From NCBI RefSeq assembly GCF_000373585.1, contig NZ_KB891878.1:1-64000 (forward strand): a stretch of 64,000 nucleotides of DNA, written 5' to 3'. Shown piece after piece: positions 27,239 to 36,498 of the stretch (positions within the stretch are counted from its first letter, which is position 1; each line of letters begins with the position of its first letter). The translations under genes were made by a program, and so were the position numbers. The stretch comes from Streptomyces sp. MspMP-M5 (GTDB lineage Bacteria > Actinomycetota > Actinomycetes > Streptomycetales > Streptomycetaceae). The notes beneath the pieces were generated by a model. That model did no database searches, had not been told where the DNA came from, and worked only from the letters and a program-made list of their open reading frames with translations.

Positions 27239-28003
27239 ATGGTCGATGTCGATGCGGACGGATACTTCGGGCAGGGTGTCGCGGAAACCTATGACGAGTC
27301 GTCAGCGGAGATGTTCGCGGCGGGAGTTGTGGAGCCGGCGGTCGATTTCCTGGTCCGGCGCGCCGGGCGCGGGCGGGCGCTGGAGCTGGGCGTCGGGACG
27401 GGGCGGATCGCGCTGCCGCTGGCGCGCCGCGGGGTGCCGGTCCACGGCATCGACCTGTCGCGGGCGATGGTCGCCCGGCTGCGGGCCAAGCCGGGCGGCG
27501 ACGGCATCGGCGTGACGATCGGCGACTTCGCCACCACGCGGGTGGACGGGACGTTCTCCCTCGCCTACCTGGTCTTCAACACCGTCATGAATCTGACGTC
27601 CCAGGAGGCGCAGGTCGCCTGCTTCCGCAATGTCGCGGTGCACCTCGCACCGGGCGGCTGCTTCGTCGTCGAGGTGATGGTCCCCGAGCTGCGGAAGCTC
27701 CCGGCGGGACAGCACGCCGTGCCGTTCCAGATCAGCCCGACCCGGTGGGCGTTCGACCTCTACGACGTCGCCACGCAGGCGATGAGCTCGAACTACGTCG
27801 ATGTCGTCGACGGGCGCGGCCGCTATCGGTCGATCCCCTTCCGGTACGTCTGGCCGGCGGAACTCGATCTGATGGCGCAGCTGGCCGGGCTGCGGCTGCG
27901 CGAGCGCTGGGCCGGGTGGGCGGGCGAGGCGTTCACCGGCGAGAGCCGCCGGCATGTGTCGGTCTGGGAGAAGCCGGCGGCCGACGGCGGGGCCCTGCCG
28001 TGA
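27239..28003 (+). CDS. Class I SAM-dependent methyltransferase
   Basis: A 254-residue protein with a Rossmann methyltransferase fold. The SAM loop LELGVGTGRIALPLARRG (about residue 43), the acidic turn GIDLSRAMV and the later IGDFATTRV and AYLVFNTVMNLTSQEAQ follow the family order. The substrate is unknown. ATG start at 27239. The stop overlaps the GTG of a 26-codon ORF that runs into the ABC-F gene. Confidence 0.82.
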   Translation: MVDVDADGYFGQGVAETYDESSAEMFAAGVVEPAVDFLVRRAGRGRALELGVGTGRIALPLARRGVPVHGIDLSRAMVARLRAKPGGDGIGVTIGDFATTRVDGTFSLAYLVFNTVMNLTSQEAQVACFRNVAVHLAPGGCFVVEVMVPELRKLPAGQHAVPFQISPTRWAFDLYDVATQAMSSNYVDVVDGRGRYRSIPFRYVWPAELDLMAQLAGLRLRERWAGWAGEAFTGESRRHVSVWEKPAADGGALP

Positions 28004-28080
28004 CAAAGCGGTTTCTCGGCGTTCTTCTTTCTCGGCTTTCTCGGCGTTCTTCAGTTTGGGTCGGTTCATGGGGCATGTAG
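28000..28080 (+). CDS. Short upstream ORF overlapping the ABC-F start (possible leader peptide)
   Basis: A 26-codon frame begins at a GTG overlapping the methyltransferase stop (GTGA) and ends with TAG at 28078-28080, 13 nt inside the ABC-F gene (start 28068). It encodes a basic, Leu/Ser/Arg-rich peptide (begins MTKRFLGVLLSRLSRRS). Within it the DNA repeats TTTCTCGGCGTTCTT twice. The ABC-F start has no good RBS of its own, so its translation may depend on ribosomes reading this ORF. Leader ORFs are known for several antibiotic-resistance ABC-F genes. Not proven. Confidence 0.4.
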   Translation: MTKRFLGVLLSRLSRRSSVWVGSWGM

Positions 28081-29687
28081 AAGTCGCGCACGTGGAGTAC
28101 TACCTTCCGGACGGGCGGGTGCTGCTCGACGACGCCTCCTTCCGGGTGGGCGAGGGGGCGGTGGCCGCGCTCGTCGGGGCGAACGGCGCGGGCAAGACCA
28201 CGCTGTTGCGGCTGATCTCGGGTGAGTTGAGGCCGCACGGCGGGTCGGTGACGGTCAGCGGCGGGCTGGGGGTGATGCCCCAGTTCGTCGGCTCGGTGCG
28301 GGACGAGCGGACGGTCCGGGATCTGCTGGTGGCGGTGGCGCCGGAGCGGATCCGGCAGGCGGCGCACGCCGTCGACGAGGCCGAGACGGCCCTCATGGAG
28401 CGGGACGACGAGGCCGCGCAGATGCAGTACGCGCAGGCCCTGAGCGACTGGGCGGAGGCCCGCGGGTACGAGGCCGAGACGGTGTGGGACATGTGCACGA
28501 TGTCCGCGCTGGGCATCCCCTACGAGAAGGCACAGTGGCGGGCGGTGCGCACGCTCTCCGGCGGCGAGCAGAAGCGGCTGGTGCTGGAGGCACTGCTGCG
28601 CGGCCCGGACGAGGTGCTGCTGCTCGACGAGCCGGACAACTACCTCGACGTGCCCGGCAAGCAGTGGCTGGAGGAGCAGCTGCGGGAGACCCGTAAGACG
28701 GTGCTGTTCGTCTCCCACGACCGGGAGCTGCTGGCGCGGGCGGCGCAGCGGATCGTGAGCGTGGAGCCCGGTGCGGCGGGCAGCGACGTGTGGGTGCACG
28801 GCGGCGGCTTCGCGACGTACCACGCGGCGCGGGCCGAGCGGTTCGAGCGGTTCGAGGAGCTGCGGCGGCGCTGGGACGAGAAGCACGCCCAGCTCAAGCG
28901 GCTGGTGGCCGACATGCGGCAGTACGCCTCGCGCAGCGACGAGATGGCCTCGCGGTACCACGCGGCGCAGACCCGGCTGCAGAAATTCGAGGAGATCGGC
29001 CCGCCGCCTGAGCCGCCGCGCCCGCAGAAGATCACCATGCGGCTGACGGGCGGCCGCACCGGCGTCCGGGCGGTGACCTGCCGGCAGTTGGAGCTGACGG
29101 GGCTGATGAAGCCGTTCGACCTGGAGGTCTTCTACGGCGAGCGGGTCGCGGTCCTGGGGTCCAACGGCTCGGGGAAGTCGCACTTCCTGCGGCTGCTGGC
29201 GGGTGAGGACGTCGCGCACGGCGGGCAGTGGAAACTGGGCGCCCGGGTGGTGCCGGGCCACTTCGCGCAGACCCACGCCCGGCCGGAGCTGATGCGGCGC
29301 ACGCTCGTCGAGATCCTGTGGACCGAGCATGCGCGCAGCCGGGGGCCGGCGATGAGCGCGCTGCGCCGGTACGAACTCGACCGGCACGGGGACCAGCCCT
29401 TCGAGAAGCTGTCCGGCGGGCAGCAGGCGCGGTTCCAGATCCTGCTGCTGGAGATCGGCGGGGCGACCGCGCTGCTGCTGGACGAGCCGACGGACAACCT
29501 CGACCTCGAGTCGGCCGAGGCGCTGCAGAAGGGCCTGGAGGCGTACGAGGGCACGGCGCTGGTGGTCACCCACGACCGCTGGTTCGCCCGTTCCTTCGAC
29601 CGGTATCTGGTCTTCGGGCAGGACGGCCGGGTCCGGGAGACGCCGGAAGCGGTGTGGGACGAGCGCAGGGTGGAGCGGCGCCGGTAG
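28068..29687 (+). CDS. ABC-F family ATPase
   Basis: A 539-residue protein with two ABC ATPase domains and no membrane segments. Walker A sites are GANGAGKTT (about residue 38) and GSNGSGKS (about residue 363). Signatures are LSGGEQKR and LSGGQQAR, and Walker B is LLLDEPDNYLD and LLLDEPTDNLD. A charged linker separates them. ABC-F proteins act on the ribosome, either in antibiotic protection or translation control. Which subfamily is not clear. Confidence 0.9.
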   Translation: MGHVEVAHVEYYLPDGRVLLDDASFRVGEGAVAALVGANGAGKTTLLRLISGELRPHGGSVTVSGGLGVMPQFVGSVRDERTVRDLLVAVAPERIRQAAHAVDEAETALMERDDEAAQMQYAQALSDWAEARGYEAETVWDMCTMSALGIPYEKAQWRAVRTLSGGEQKRLVLEALLRGPDEVLLLDEPDNYLDVPGKQWLEEQLRETRKTVLFVSHDRELLARAAQRIVSVEPGAAGSDVWVHGGGFATYHAARAERFERFEELRRRWDEKHAQLKRLVADMRQYASRSDEMASRYHAAQTRLQKFEEIGPPPEPPRPQKITMRLTGGRTGVRAVTCRQLELTGLMKPFDLEVFYGERVAVLGSNGSGKSHFLRLLAGEDVAHGGQWKLGARVVPGHFAQTHARPELMRRTLVEILWTEHARSRGPAMSALRRYELDRHGDQPFEKLSGGQQARFQILLLEIGGATALLLDEPTDNLDLESAEALQKGLEAYEGTALVVTHDRWFARSFDRYLVFGQDGRVRETPEAVWDERRVERRR

Positions 29688-30152
29688 CTCCGGTCCGTCC
29701 CACCCGTGGGCGGCATCATCTCGGCCGTGTTCGGGCCGGTTTCCGCTGGGCCGTTCGGGCTGCGGGCGGGCGGGGCGGCACGGGGCCCGGTCCGGACGGG
29801 CGTCCGCGCCGGGCGGCCGTCGCCGCGCGCGCCCGCCTCAGGACTCCGTCCGCGCCCCAGCGCCCCCACGGGTGCCGGCGAACGGCGGCTACCGCAGCGG
29901 GAGGGGCACGTCAAGAGGGTCAATTCCGGTACGAAAGGGTGTCGTTGACCCTTTCCTTGACGCGGTGGTTGACTTCCCGGGCCGTCCCGCGTCACCCCAT
30001 CACCCCTCACCCGCAGCACGCCGCGCTCCCCGAGACACCGGCGCATCCCCGGGTCCGTCCCACGCCGTGGGCGTCGCCATGACTCCGGGTGGGCACCGGC
30101 CGTGCGGGTTCTTCACCAGGCTGTCGCCCACCGAGATGAGGCCCGTCGGAGC
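29688..30152 (+). other. 465-nt gap before glycosyltransferase gene
   Basis: No convincing gene. An inverted repeat GGGTCAA (29917-29923) and TTGACCC (29945-29951), separated by 21 nt, is the only clear structure. TTGACG and TTGACT hexamers at about 29957 and 29968 could be -35 boxes, but no -10 stands out. Confidence 0.35.
29917..29951. promoter_or_regulatory. Inverted repeat GGGTCAA/TTGACCC upstream of glycosyltransferase
   Basis: A 7-bp perfect inverted repeat about 200 nt before the ATG at 30153. Possible operator or weak terminator; the partner protein is unknown. Confidence 0.25.
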
Positions 30153-31055
30153 ATGAGGATCAGTGTCGTCATCCCCGCCTACCGCGCCCGGGACGTGCTG
30201 GAGCTGTGCCTGCTGTCCCTGGCCCGTCAGTCGCTCGAAGCGCAGCACTCGTCCGAGGTGATAGTGGTGGACGACGGCTCGGCCGACGGCACGGACCGGA
30301 TGGTCGCGGGCCTCCCGTCCGGCCTGGACCTCCGCTATGTGTACGCGCCGCGCTCCGCCGCGTCCGGCCGGGCCCGGGCCCGCAACCTCGGGCTGGCGCG
30401 GGCGGCCGGGGATCTTGTGGTGCTGCTCGACGCGGACCAGGTGGTGGCGCCGACGTTCCTCGCCGAGCACGCCCGGGCCCATGCCGGGGACGACGGGGCG
30501 GTGGTCGTCGGCCGGCGGTTCCAGTTGGGGGACGGGCCGGTGGACCGGGAGCGGCTGCGGTACGAGTTCAGCTTCGAGGCGCTGCCGCCGGTGGTGCGGG
30601 GCGACGAACGGGAGCCGGTGCTGGAGGCGTTCGACTGCGAGCTGGCCGACCTGGAGACCGCCTGGCACTACCTGTGGGCGTGCAACGCGTCGGTGCGGCG
30701 GCGTCATCTGGTGGCCGCCGGCGGCTTCGACGAGGCGTTCGTGGGCTGGGGGTTGGAGGACTCCGAGCTGGGCTACCGGCTCACCCGGCGCGGTCTGCGG
30801 CTGCGCTACGCGCCCGAGGCGGGCGCCTACCACCTGCACCGGGAGCCGGTCTCCACGGCGCGGCACCGCGAGTGGCGGCGCAATCTCGCCTACTTCGCCG
30901 GCAAGCACGACGATCTGGTGGTCGCCCTGCAGCGGGCGTTCGAGCCGGCCATCGCCCCGGCCGGCCCGGGCCCGGGGCGGCACGAGTGCGCCCTGCGCTT
31001 CGAGCTCGCCGCCCGGGTGCTCGCCGGCCGCCACCGTGCCGCCCCGGTGGGCTGA
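30153..31055 (+). CDS. Family 2 glycosyltransferase
   Basis: A 300-residue protein of the GT-A fold. It starts MRISVVIPAYRARDVLELCL. The nucleotide-sugar acid motif is VVDDGSADGT, then RARARNLGLARA, LLDADQ (DxD) and a FVGWGLEDSELGYRL segment typical of the WGxED motif of galactosyl- or GlcNAc-transferase-like relatives. It lacks membrane segments. The sugar donor and acceptor are unknown. The ATG at 30153 fits homology; a GTG at 30102 is less likely. Confidence 0.88.
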   Translation: MRISVVIPAYRARDVLELCLLSLARQSLEAQHSSEVIVVDDGSADGTDRMVAGLPSGLDLRYVYAPRSAASGRARARNLGLARAAGDLVVLLDADQVVAPTFLAEHARAHAGDDGAVVVGRRFQLGDGPVDRERLRYEFSFEALPPVVRGDEREPVLEAFDCELADLETAWHYLWACNASVRRRHLVAAGGFDEAFVGWGLEDSELGYRLTRRGLRLRYAPEAGAYHLHREPVSTARHREWRRNLAYFAGKHDDLVVALQRAFEPAIAPAGPGPGRHECALRFELAARVLAGRHRAAPVG

Positions 31056-31178
31056 GCCGGCGACGCCGGACGACGGCCCGGGAGGCCCGCGTGTCTACCC
31101 TGGAGATGCGGCAGGTCCGCCGGGCGGGGAGCCGGTGGGCCGCGCCCCGGGCCGCACCACGACGCACGAAGGAGAGTT

Positions 31179-32457
31179 GTGTCCGGCGCACCACGCAATC
31201 CCCTCACCGGGACGCCCGGCCCGTACCGCTCCTGCGTCCTGCTCAAGCACGGCGAGATCTTCCTCAAGGGGCGCAACCGCCGGCTGTTCACCGAGCGGCT
31301 GCACGACAACCTCCGGCTCGCGCTGCGCGGCGTCGGCGGCTCCACGTGGATCAAGACCGCGCAGAACGTCACCGTGCTGGGCGGGCAGGTGCCGCAGGAG
31401 GTCCTGGTCGAACGGGCCCGCCGGGTGATCGGTTTCAACTCCGTCGAGCCGGCGATCCGGGTGCCCAGCGCCGTGGACGCGATCACCACGGCGGCGGTGC
31501 GGACGCTGGGCGCGGTGGTGGCGCAGCGGCCGGTGGCGAGTTTCGCGGTCCGGGTCCGGCGCCGGGACAAGACGTTCCCGATGACGTCGACGCAGCTGGA
31601 GGCGTATGTCGGGGGGCGGGTCCAGGAGGCGCTGGGCGGACTGCCGGTCGACCTCTCGCACCCGGGCGTCCGGCTGGCGATCGAGGTCGACCACCGGGAG
31701 ACCTATCTGTCCTGGGCCCGCTATCCGGGGCAGGGCGGGCTGCCGGTCGGGGCGAGCGGCCGCGCCCTGGTGCTGCTGTCCGGCGGCTTCGACTCGCCGG
31801 TGGCCGCCTACCGTGCCATGCGCCGCGGACTGGCCTGCGACTTCGTCCACTTCACGGGCGCCCCGTACACCAACGCGTCCTCGGCGTACAAGGCGTACGC
31901 GCTCGCCCGGGAACTCAACCGCTACCAGCCGCCGGGCAGGCTGTACGTCATCGCCCTGGGGCGGGCGCAGCGGCAGCTGGCGGTGGCCGGGGCGGGCCGG
32001 CTGCAGGTGGTGGCCCAGCGGCGGTTGATGGTCCGGGCCGCCTCGGTACTGGCCGGCCGGATCCGGGCGCAGGCGCTGGTGACCGGGGACAGCCTGGGGC
32101 AGGTGGCCAGCCAGACGCTGGCGAACCTCGCCGCGGTGGACGAAGCCGCCGCGCTGCCCGTCGTCCGGCCGCTGGTCGGCTGGGAGAAGCAGGAGATCAT
32201 CGACGAGGCGCGGACCATCGGCACGGCGGACGTCTCCGTCCTGCCGGACGAGGACTGCTGCCGGCTGCTCGCCCCGCCCCGGGTGAGCACCCGGGCCGCG
32301 CTGCCCCATCTGCACGCGGTGGAGCGGCGGCTGGACCTCGACGAGGTGATCGCGGAGCTGCTGGCCGGCGCGCAGATCCTGTGTCCGGGCGGGGACGAGG
32401 CGGAGGGGGACACGGAGGAGGACACGGGGAACGCGGAGGAAGCCGGGGCCGCGGCGG

Positions 32458-32483
<26 letters not shown>
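31179..32483 (+). CDS. thiI: tRNA 4-thiouridine synthase ThiI
   Basis: A 434-residue protein. The N-terminal ferredoxin-like/THUMP part (LLKHGEIFLKGRNRRLF, RVRRRDKTFPMTS) is followed by the adenylation PP-loop SGGFDSPVA and the TGDSLGQVASQTL region. DEDCC near residue 360 carries the conserved Cys. It makes 4-thiouridine in tRNA and can supply sulfur for thiamine. No rhodanese domain, as in the short bacterial form. GTG start with AAGGAGAG upstream. The tail is Glu/Ala-rich and its end overlaps the next gene by 26 nt. Confidence 0.9.
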
Positions 32484-33000
<517 letters not shown>

Positions 33001-33044
33001 GGGGGGTGTCTCCAGAGCGCGATGCGGACGCCCGCCGTCGCGCG

Positions 33045-33521
33045 TCAGTCCGTGATCTCGATGTGCCGGGGCGTGGTGGCCTCCGCCTTGGGGAGGGTCA
33101 CGGTCAGCACGCCGTCCGTCAGGTTCGCCGTGACCTCGTCGGTCCGGACGTCGACGGGCAGCGCCGCGCGGAAGGTGAAGCGGCCGGTGCGGCGGGTGGT
33201 GCGGCGCAGTACGCCCTCGTGCCCGCATTCCTTGTACTCGCCGGTGATGCGCAGTTCCCGGTTGCCGATCTCGACGTCGACGTCGTCGCGTTTCACCCCG
33301 GGGAGTTCGGCCTCGACGATATAGGCGTCGTCGGTCTCGTGCAGGTCCGCCAGCGGCGCCCACTGGCTCCGCCCGGCGAGCGCGGTGCCACCGCCGGTGG
33401 CTTCGAGCAGCCGGCCCATCCGCTCGTAGAGGTCGTCGAACTCCGAGGCGATCGGCTCGCCCCAGGCCGGCAGAGCCTGCTCCAGGAAGCTGCCGGGCCG
33501 GTGTCGTACGGGCATGTTCAT
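33045..33521 (-). CDS. Hsp20/alpha-crystallin small heat-shock protein (copy 1)
   Basis: A 158-residue chaperone. The alpha-crystallin domain covers about residues 50-155: LADLHETDDAYIVEAELPGVKRDDVDVEIGNRELRITGEY and the C-terminal DGVLTVTLPKAEATTPRHIEI. It binds unfolding proteins in large oligomers. Start ATG at 33521, with GGAGG 7 nt upstream (an in-frame GTG at 33530 lies inside the RBS). A second copy lies at 34265. Confidence 0.92.
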   Translation of the reverse strand: MNMPVRHRPGSFLEQALPAWGEPIASEFDDLYERMGRLLEATGGGTALAGRSQWAPLADLHETDDAYIVEAELPGVKRDDVDVEIGNRELRITGEYKECGHEGVLRRTTRRTGRFTFRAALPVDVRTDEVTANLTDGVLTVTLPKAEATTPRHIEITD

Positions 33522-33662
33522 CGCGGTCACCTCCGCGCCTCGATGGGGTTCGCATGGCGTCCGGCCGATGCGTGCCGGGCCCCGTGGGGTCTGCTTCCGG
33601 GGCCCGCTTCCATGCTGCGCGTCGCGCTCCGGCCCGGCGACTTCGCGAGCCGGGCCGCGGGC

Positions 33663-33881
33663 TCAGCCGAACAGGCGGGGCACCCGGATCGTCCGGACCG
33701 GGCGCTTCGGCTTCGGCTCCTGGTGCGGCGGCAGCCGGCCGCCGGGGAGTTCGTCGGCGCGCGGCGAGCCGTCGGCCGGGCCCCGCGGTTTCTTGGTGCG
33801 GCCCGTCTGGTCGGCGCGGCCGCCCTGTCCCGTTCCGGCGGGCGTCGCGCGGTGCCGGCGAGCCGCCGCTTTGCGTCCCAT
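33663..33881 (-). CDS. Small basic protein, 72 residues
   Basis: The frame starts MGRKAAARRHRATPAG and is rich in Arg, Lys, Pro and Gly, ending RTIRVPRLFG. It begins 5 nt after the stop of the DUF1918 gene, so it is probably translationally coupled to it. No family recognised; the composition suggests a disordered nucleic-acid-binding or ribosome-associated protein, but this is weak. Reading frames on the plus strand across it look like shadows. Confidence 0.45.
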   Translation of the reverse strand: MGRKAAARRHRATPAGTGQGGRADQTGRTKKPRGPADGSPRADELPGGRLPPHQEPKPKRPVRTIRVPRLFG

Positions 33882-33886
33882 GGGGA

Positions 33887-34114
33887 CTACACCGTGTGCC
33901 GGGGCGCGTCGGTCCGCGCCGGGCGCGCCCCGGCGGCGGCTTCGGTGACACAGCCCGGTCCGGGGAAGATCTCCGTCTCGTGGCCGTCCTCGTAGCGCAC
34001 CCGGTACGGGGGTGCGCCGTTGCGGCCGAGCACCTCGACCACCGTGGCCCGGTGCTCCGGGCTGCCCACCGCGCGTCCGGTGAAGCGCAGTACGTCTCCC
34101 TCGTGCGCCTGCAT
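33887..34114 (-). CDS. DUF1918-family protein
   Basis: A 75-residue protein with the DUF1918 pattern: MQAHEGDVLRFTGRAVGSPEHRATVVEVLG, then PPYRVRYEDGHETEIFPGP. It is a small SH3-like domain of unknown role, often found in actinomycete stress clusters. It has a short disordered Ala/Arg tail and is followed closely by a small basic protein gene. Confidence 0.82.
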   Translation of the reverse strand: MQAHEGDVLRFTGRAVGSPEHRATVVEVLGRNGAPPYRVRYEDGHETEIFPGPGCVTEAAAGARPARTDAPRHTV

Positions 34115-34264
34115 CGCCGCTCACCCTTCCCTGCACTGCCGTGACTGTGCGCGCATGCCCTCCGGGGGCCGTGCGCCCCGCCTGCTTCCAGTGTGCGTAC
34201 GCGGCGGCCGTCCGCACGAGGAGCCGGGGCCGACCGCCGCAAGGCGCCGTGGCGTCCTGGCGGT

Positions 34265-34735
34265 TCAGCCCTGGATCTCGACGTGGCGCGGCCTGGCGGC
34301 CTGCGCCTTGGGGATCGTCACCGTGAGGACACCGTCCGAGAGCGCGGCGGTCACCTCGTCGGCCTTGACGTCCACCGGCAGCAGCGCCCGGTACTCGAAC
34401 GCCCCGGTGGGACGCCCGCCGTGGCGCAGCGCGCCGGCCCGCCCGGACGCCCGGAACTCGCCGGAGATGCTCACCTCATGCTCGCCGACCTCGACGTCGA
34501 CGTCCTGGCGGGCGATTCCGGGCAGTTCGCACTCGACCACATACGCCTCGTCGGTCTCGTGCAGGTCGGCGGGCGGGGTGAAGGCCATCGTCTCGGTCAG
34601 GGACGCGGGGAACACGGCGGACTCCAGCAGGTGGCTCATCCGGTCGAAGAGTTCCTGGACCTCGGCCATCGGCCGGGGCAGGCCCGCCCCGTGCTCCCAC
34701 GGGCCGCCGGACCGGTGGCGCCTCGGCAGATTCAT
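34265..34735 (-). CDS. Hsp20/alpha-crystallin small heat-shock protein (copy 2)
   Basis: A 156-residue paralogue of the protein at 33045. The alpha-crystallin core is PPADLHETDEAYVVECELPGIARQDVDVEVGEHEVSISGEF, ending DGVLTVTIPKAQAARPRHVEI. The ATG at 34735 is preceded by GGAGGTGAT; a GTG directly before it (34738) is also possible. Its N-terminal helix region differs from copy 1, while the core is similar. Confidence 0.92.
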   Translation of the reverse strand: MNLPRRHRSGGPWEHGAGLPRPMAEVQELFDRMSHLLESAVFPASLTETMAFTPPADLHETDEAYVVECELPGIARQDVDVEVGEHEVSISGEFRASGRAGALRHGGRPTGAFEYRALLPVDVKADEVTAALSDGVLTVTIPKAQAARPRHVEIQG

Positions 34736-34832
34736 CACGGATCACCTCCCCGTACGGGCAGCGGAACGCCTCCGCTCCCTCCATGCTGGCCATGCCCGGC
34801 GCGGCGGCGCGAGTCGGACGGGCCGCACTCTA

Positions 34833-34847
34833 CTGACGGGTCGTCAG
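34833..34847. promoter_or_regulatory. Palindrome CTGACG-GGT-CGTCAG upstream of Hsp20 copy 2
   Basis: A perfect 6-3-6 inverted repeat about 100 nt before the Hsp20 start, in the 122-nt gap after the AAA ATPase. Possible operator; not a HspR or RheA site. Confidence 0.3.
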
Positions 34848-34857
34848 GTATTGCCGG

Positions 34858-36369
34858 TCATGCACCGTGGTAGAGCCGGTCGATGCCGATCAGCAGGACC
34901 TCGCCCTTGGCCTCCGCGGCCCGCAGCTCCGGGCCGAAGCCGACGCCGCCGTAGCAGGCCGGCACGATCTGGCCGGTGTCCTCGCCGGACGCGGCGAGGA
35001 GGGCGAGGATGCGGCGCAGCCGGGCCAGGTGCGGGGCGTCCATGACCTCGTTCCAGCAGGCCACCCCGACCGACAGCAGCACTCCCGGGCGCCCGTCGGC
35101 CGTGCCGCGGACGACCACCTCCGCGTCGAGCCGGCCGTTCTCCTCCGGATCGAGGACGGTGCCGCGAACCGCCGTCGCGGCCTCCCCGCCGAAGGTGTCC
35201 CAGGCGGCGTACCGGGTGGCCCAGTCCCGGCAGAGCTGGGCGAAGTGCGGCGCGGCCACCGAGGCGTCGAAGTCCGGGCGGACCCGGCGCCAGACGGCGG
35301 CCGGGTCCTCCTGCTCCAGGGCGGCCCGGTGCGGCCAGGCGACGGCGTGCTCGAAGGCCAGCAGCGGTTCGGCGATGCGGTAGCGGGTCAGGCCCGGCCG
35401 GAACGCGTCGGCTTCGCCGTGCAGCAGCCCGTGGTTCCGCATCACGGCCAGGACGTGCGAGACCTCGTGCAGCGAGGCTCCCAGGCGGTCGGCGATCCCG
35501 CCGGGGGTGGAGCGGCCGCCGGCGATCGCGACCAGCACCGAGTGGCACAGGGCGCGGTCGGCGTAGTCGCCCTCCTGCTCCAGCAGATGGCGGGCCTCCC
35601 AGAACAGCGGCACCCGCGGATTGAGCACCGTCCGGCACACCCAGGCGTCGAAGTCGTCCGGGCCGGCCGGCACGTCGTCGCAGACCAGGTCGCCGCGGTA
35701 GGCCGGGGTGCCGCCGACGACGGCGTGCACCTGCACCGCGAGCCGGGGCGAGCGGATGCCCCAGAAGCGGGCCGCCTTCCGGAAGCCGAACGGCCGCACG
35801 ACCAGCTCCAGGGAGGCCAGGCCGTGCAGCGACGACGGGCCGGCGAAGAGCCGGCGGATGACGGCCGGGCTGGCGCCGCTGAGGATCAGCCGGGTGCGGT
35901 TGTGCGGGCGCTGCTCGTGCATGCGCACGAAGGCGCAGTGCAGCACGGACGGCAGGGCGGGGCTGTGCCCGACCAGCTCGGGGAAGTCGTCGACGATCAC
36001 CGGCGCGGGCCGTTCGTCGCCCAGCGCGAGCAGCGCCTCCACCGCGTCGTCCCACCGGTGCCAGTGCGGCGGCCGCTCCGCTCCGGTGTGGGCGGCCAGC
36101 CGCTCGGCCAGCCGCCGCAGGGACTCCGCCTCGGCCGCCGCCTGCCCGTCGAAGTAGAAGCCGTCGGTGGCCTGGCTCACCGCCTCCAACAGGAACGTCT
36201 TGCCCTGGCGGCGCTGCCCGGAGACCAGCGCGAGGGTGGCGCCCGGACGGGGATCGCGGGCGAAGCCGACGAGATCCGTCCACTCGTCGGCACGGTCGAA
36301 GATCCGGTCGGGCCGGGCCGGCAGGGCAGTGGCATCCGATGACGACACGGGCCCGCTCCCCTCGTTCAC
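34858..36369 (-). CDS. AAA-type ATP-binding protein, DUF234-like archaeal-ATPase family
   Basis: A 503-residue ATPase. The P-loop GQRRQGKTFLLEA is at about residues 51-63 and Walker B is APVIVDDFPEL. A winged-helix segment follows (GGIADRLGASLHEVSHVLAVMRNHGLL), then a C-terminal domain of restriction-endonuclease-like type (DAEVVVRG). This is the layout of the archaeal ATPase/DUF234 group, of unknown role in Streptomyces. Start ATG at 36369. Confidence 0.75.
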   Translation of the reverse strand: MNEGSGPVSSSDATALPARPDRIFDRADEWTDLVGFARDPRPGATLALVSGQRRQGKTFLLEAVSQATDGFYFDGQAAAEAESLRRLAERLAAHTGAERPPHWHRWDDAVEALLALGDERPAPVIVDDFPELVGHSPALPSVLHCAFVRMHEQRPHNRTRLILSGASPAVIRRLFAGPSSLHGLASLELVVRPFGFRKAARFWGIRSPRLAVQVHAVVGGTPAYRGDLVCDDVPAGPDDFDAWVCRTVLNPRVPLFWEARHLLEQEGDYADRALCHSVLVAIAGGRSTPGGIADRLGASLHEVSHVLAVMRNHGLLHGEADAFRPGLTRYRIAEPLLAFEHAVAWPHRAALEQEDPAAVWRRVRPDFDASVAAPHFAQLCRDWATRYAAWDTFGGEAATAVRGTVLDPEENGRLDAEVVVRGTADGRPGVLLSVGVACWNEVMDAPHLARLRRILALLAASGEDTGQIVPACYGGVGFGPELRAAEAKGEVLLIGIDRLYHGA

Positions 36370-36498
36370 GGGCCGCCGGCGGCGACCGGCGGCCGACCTC
36401 GCTGTCCGTGCGGTGCGCTGTGTGTCAAGTACACCTCCGGCATCCGGTGGGCGCCCGGTCCGGTGGGCCGTCCGGGGCAGCGCGGCCGGCCGGCCCCG

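Noticed and set aside
33874..33886. DevR/OsdR-type hypoxia box
   Set aside because: GTCCC-ATG-GGGAC is a palindrome but has the half-sites in the opposite order to the DevR consensus and overlaps a start codon.
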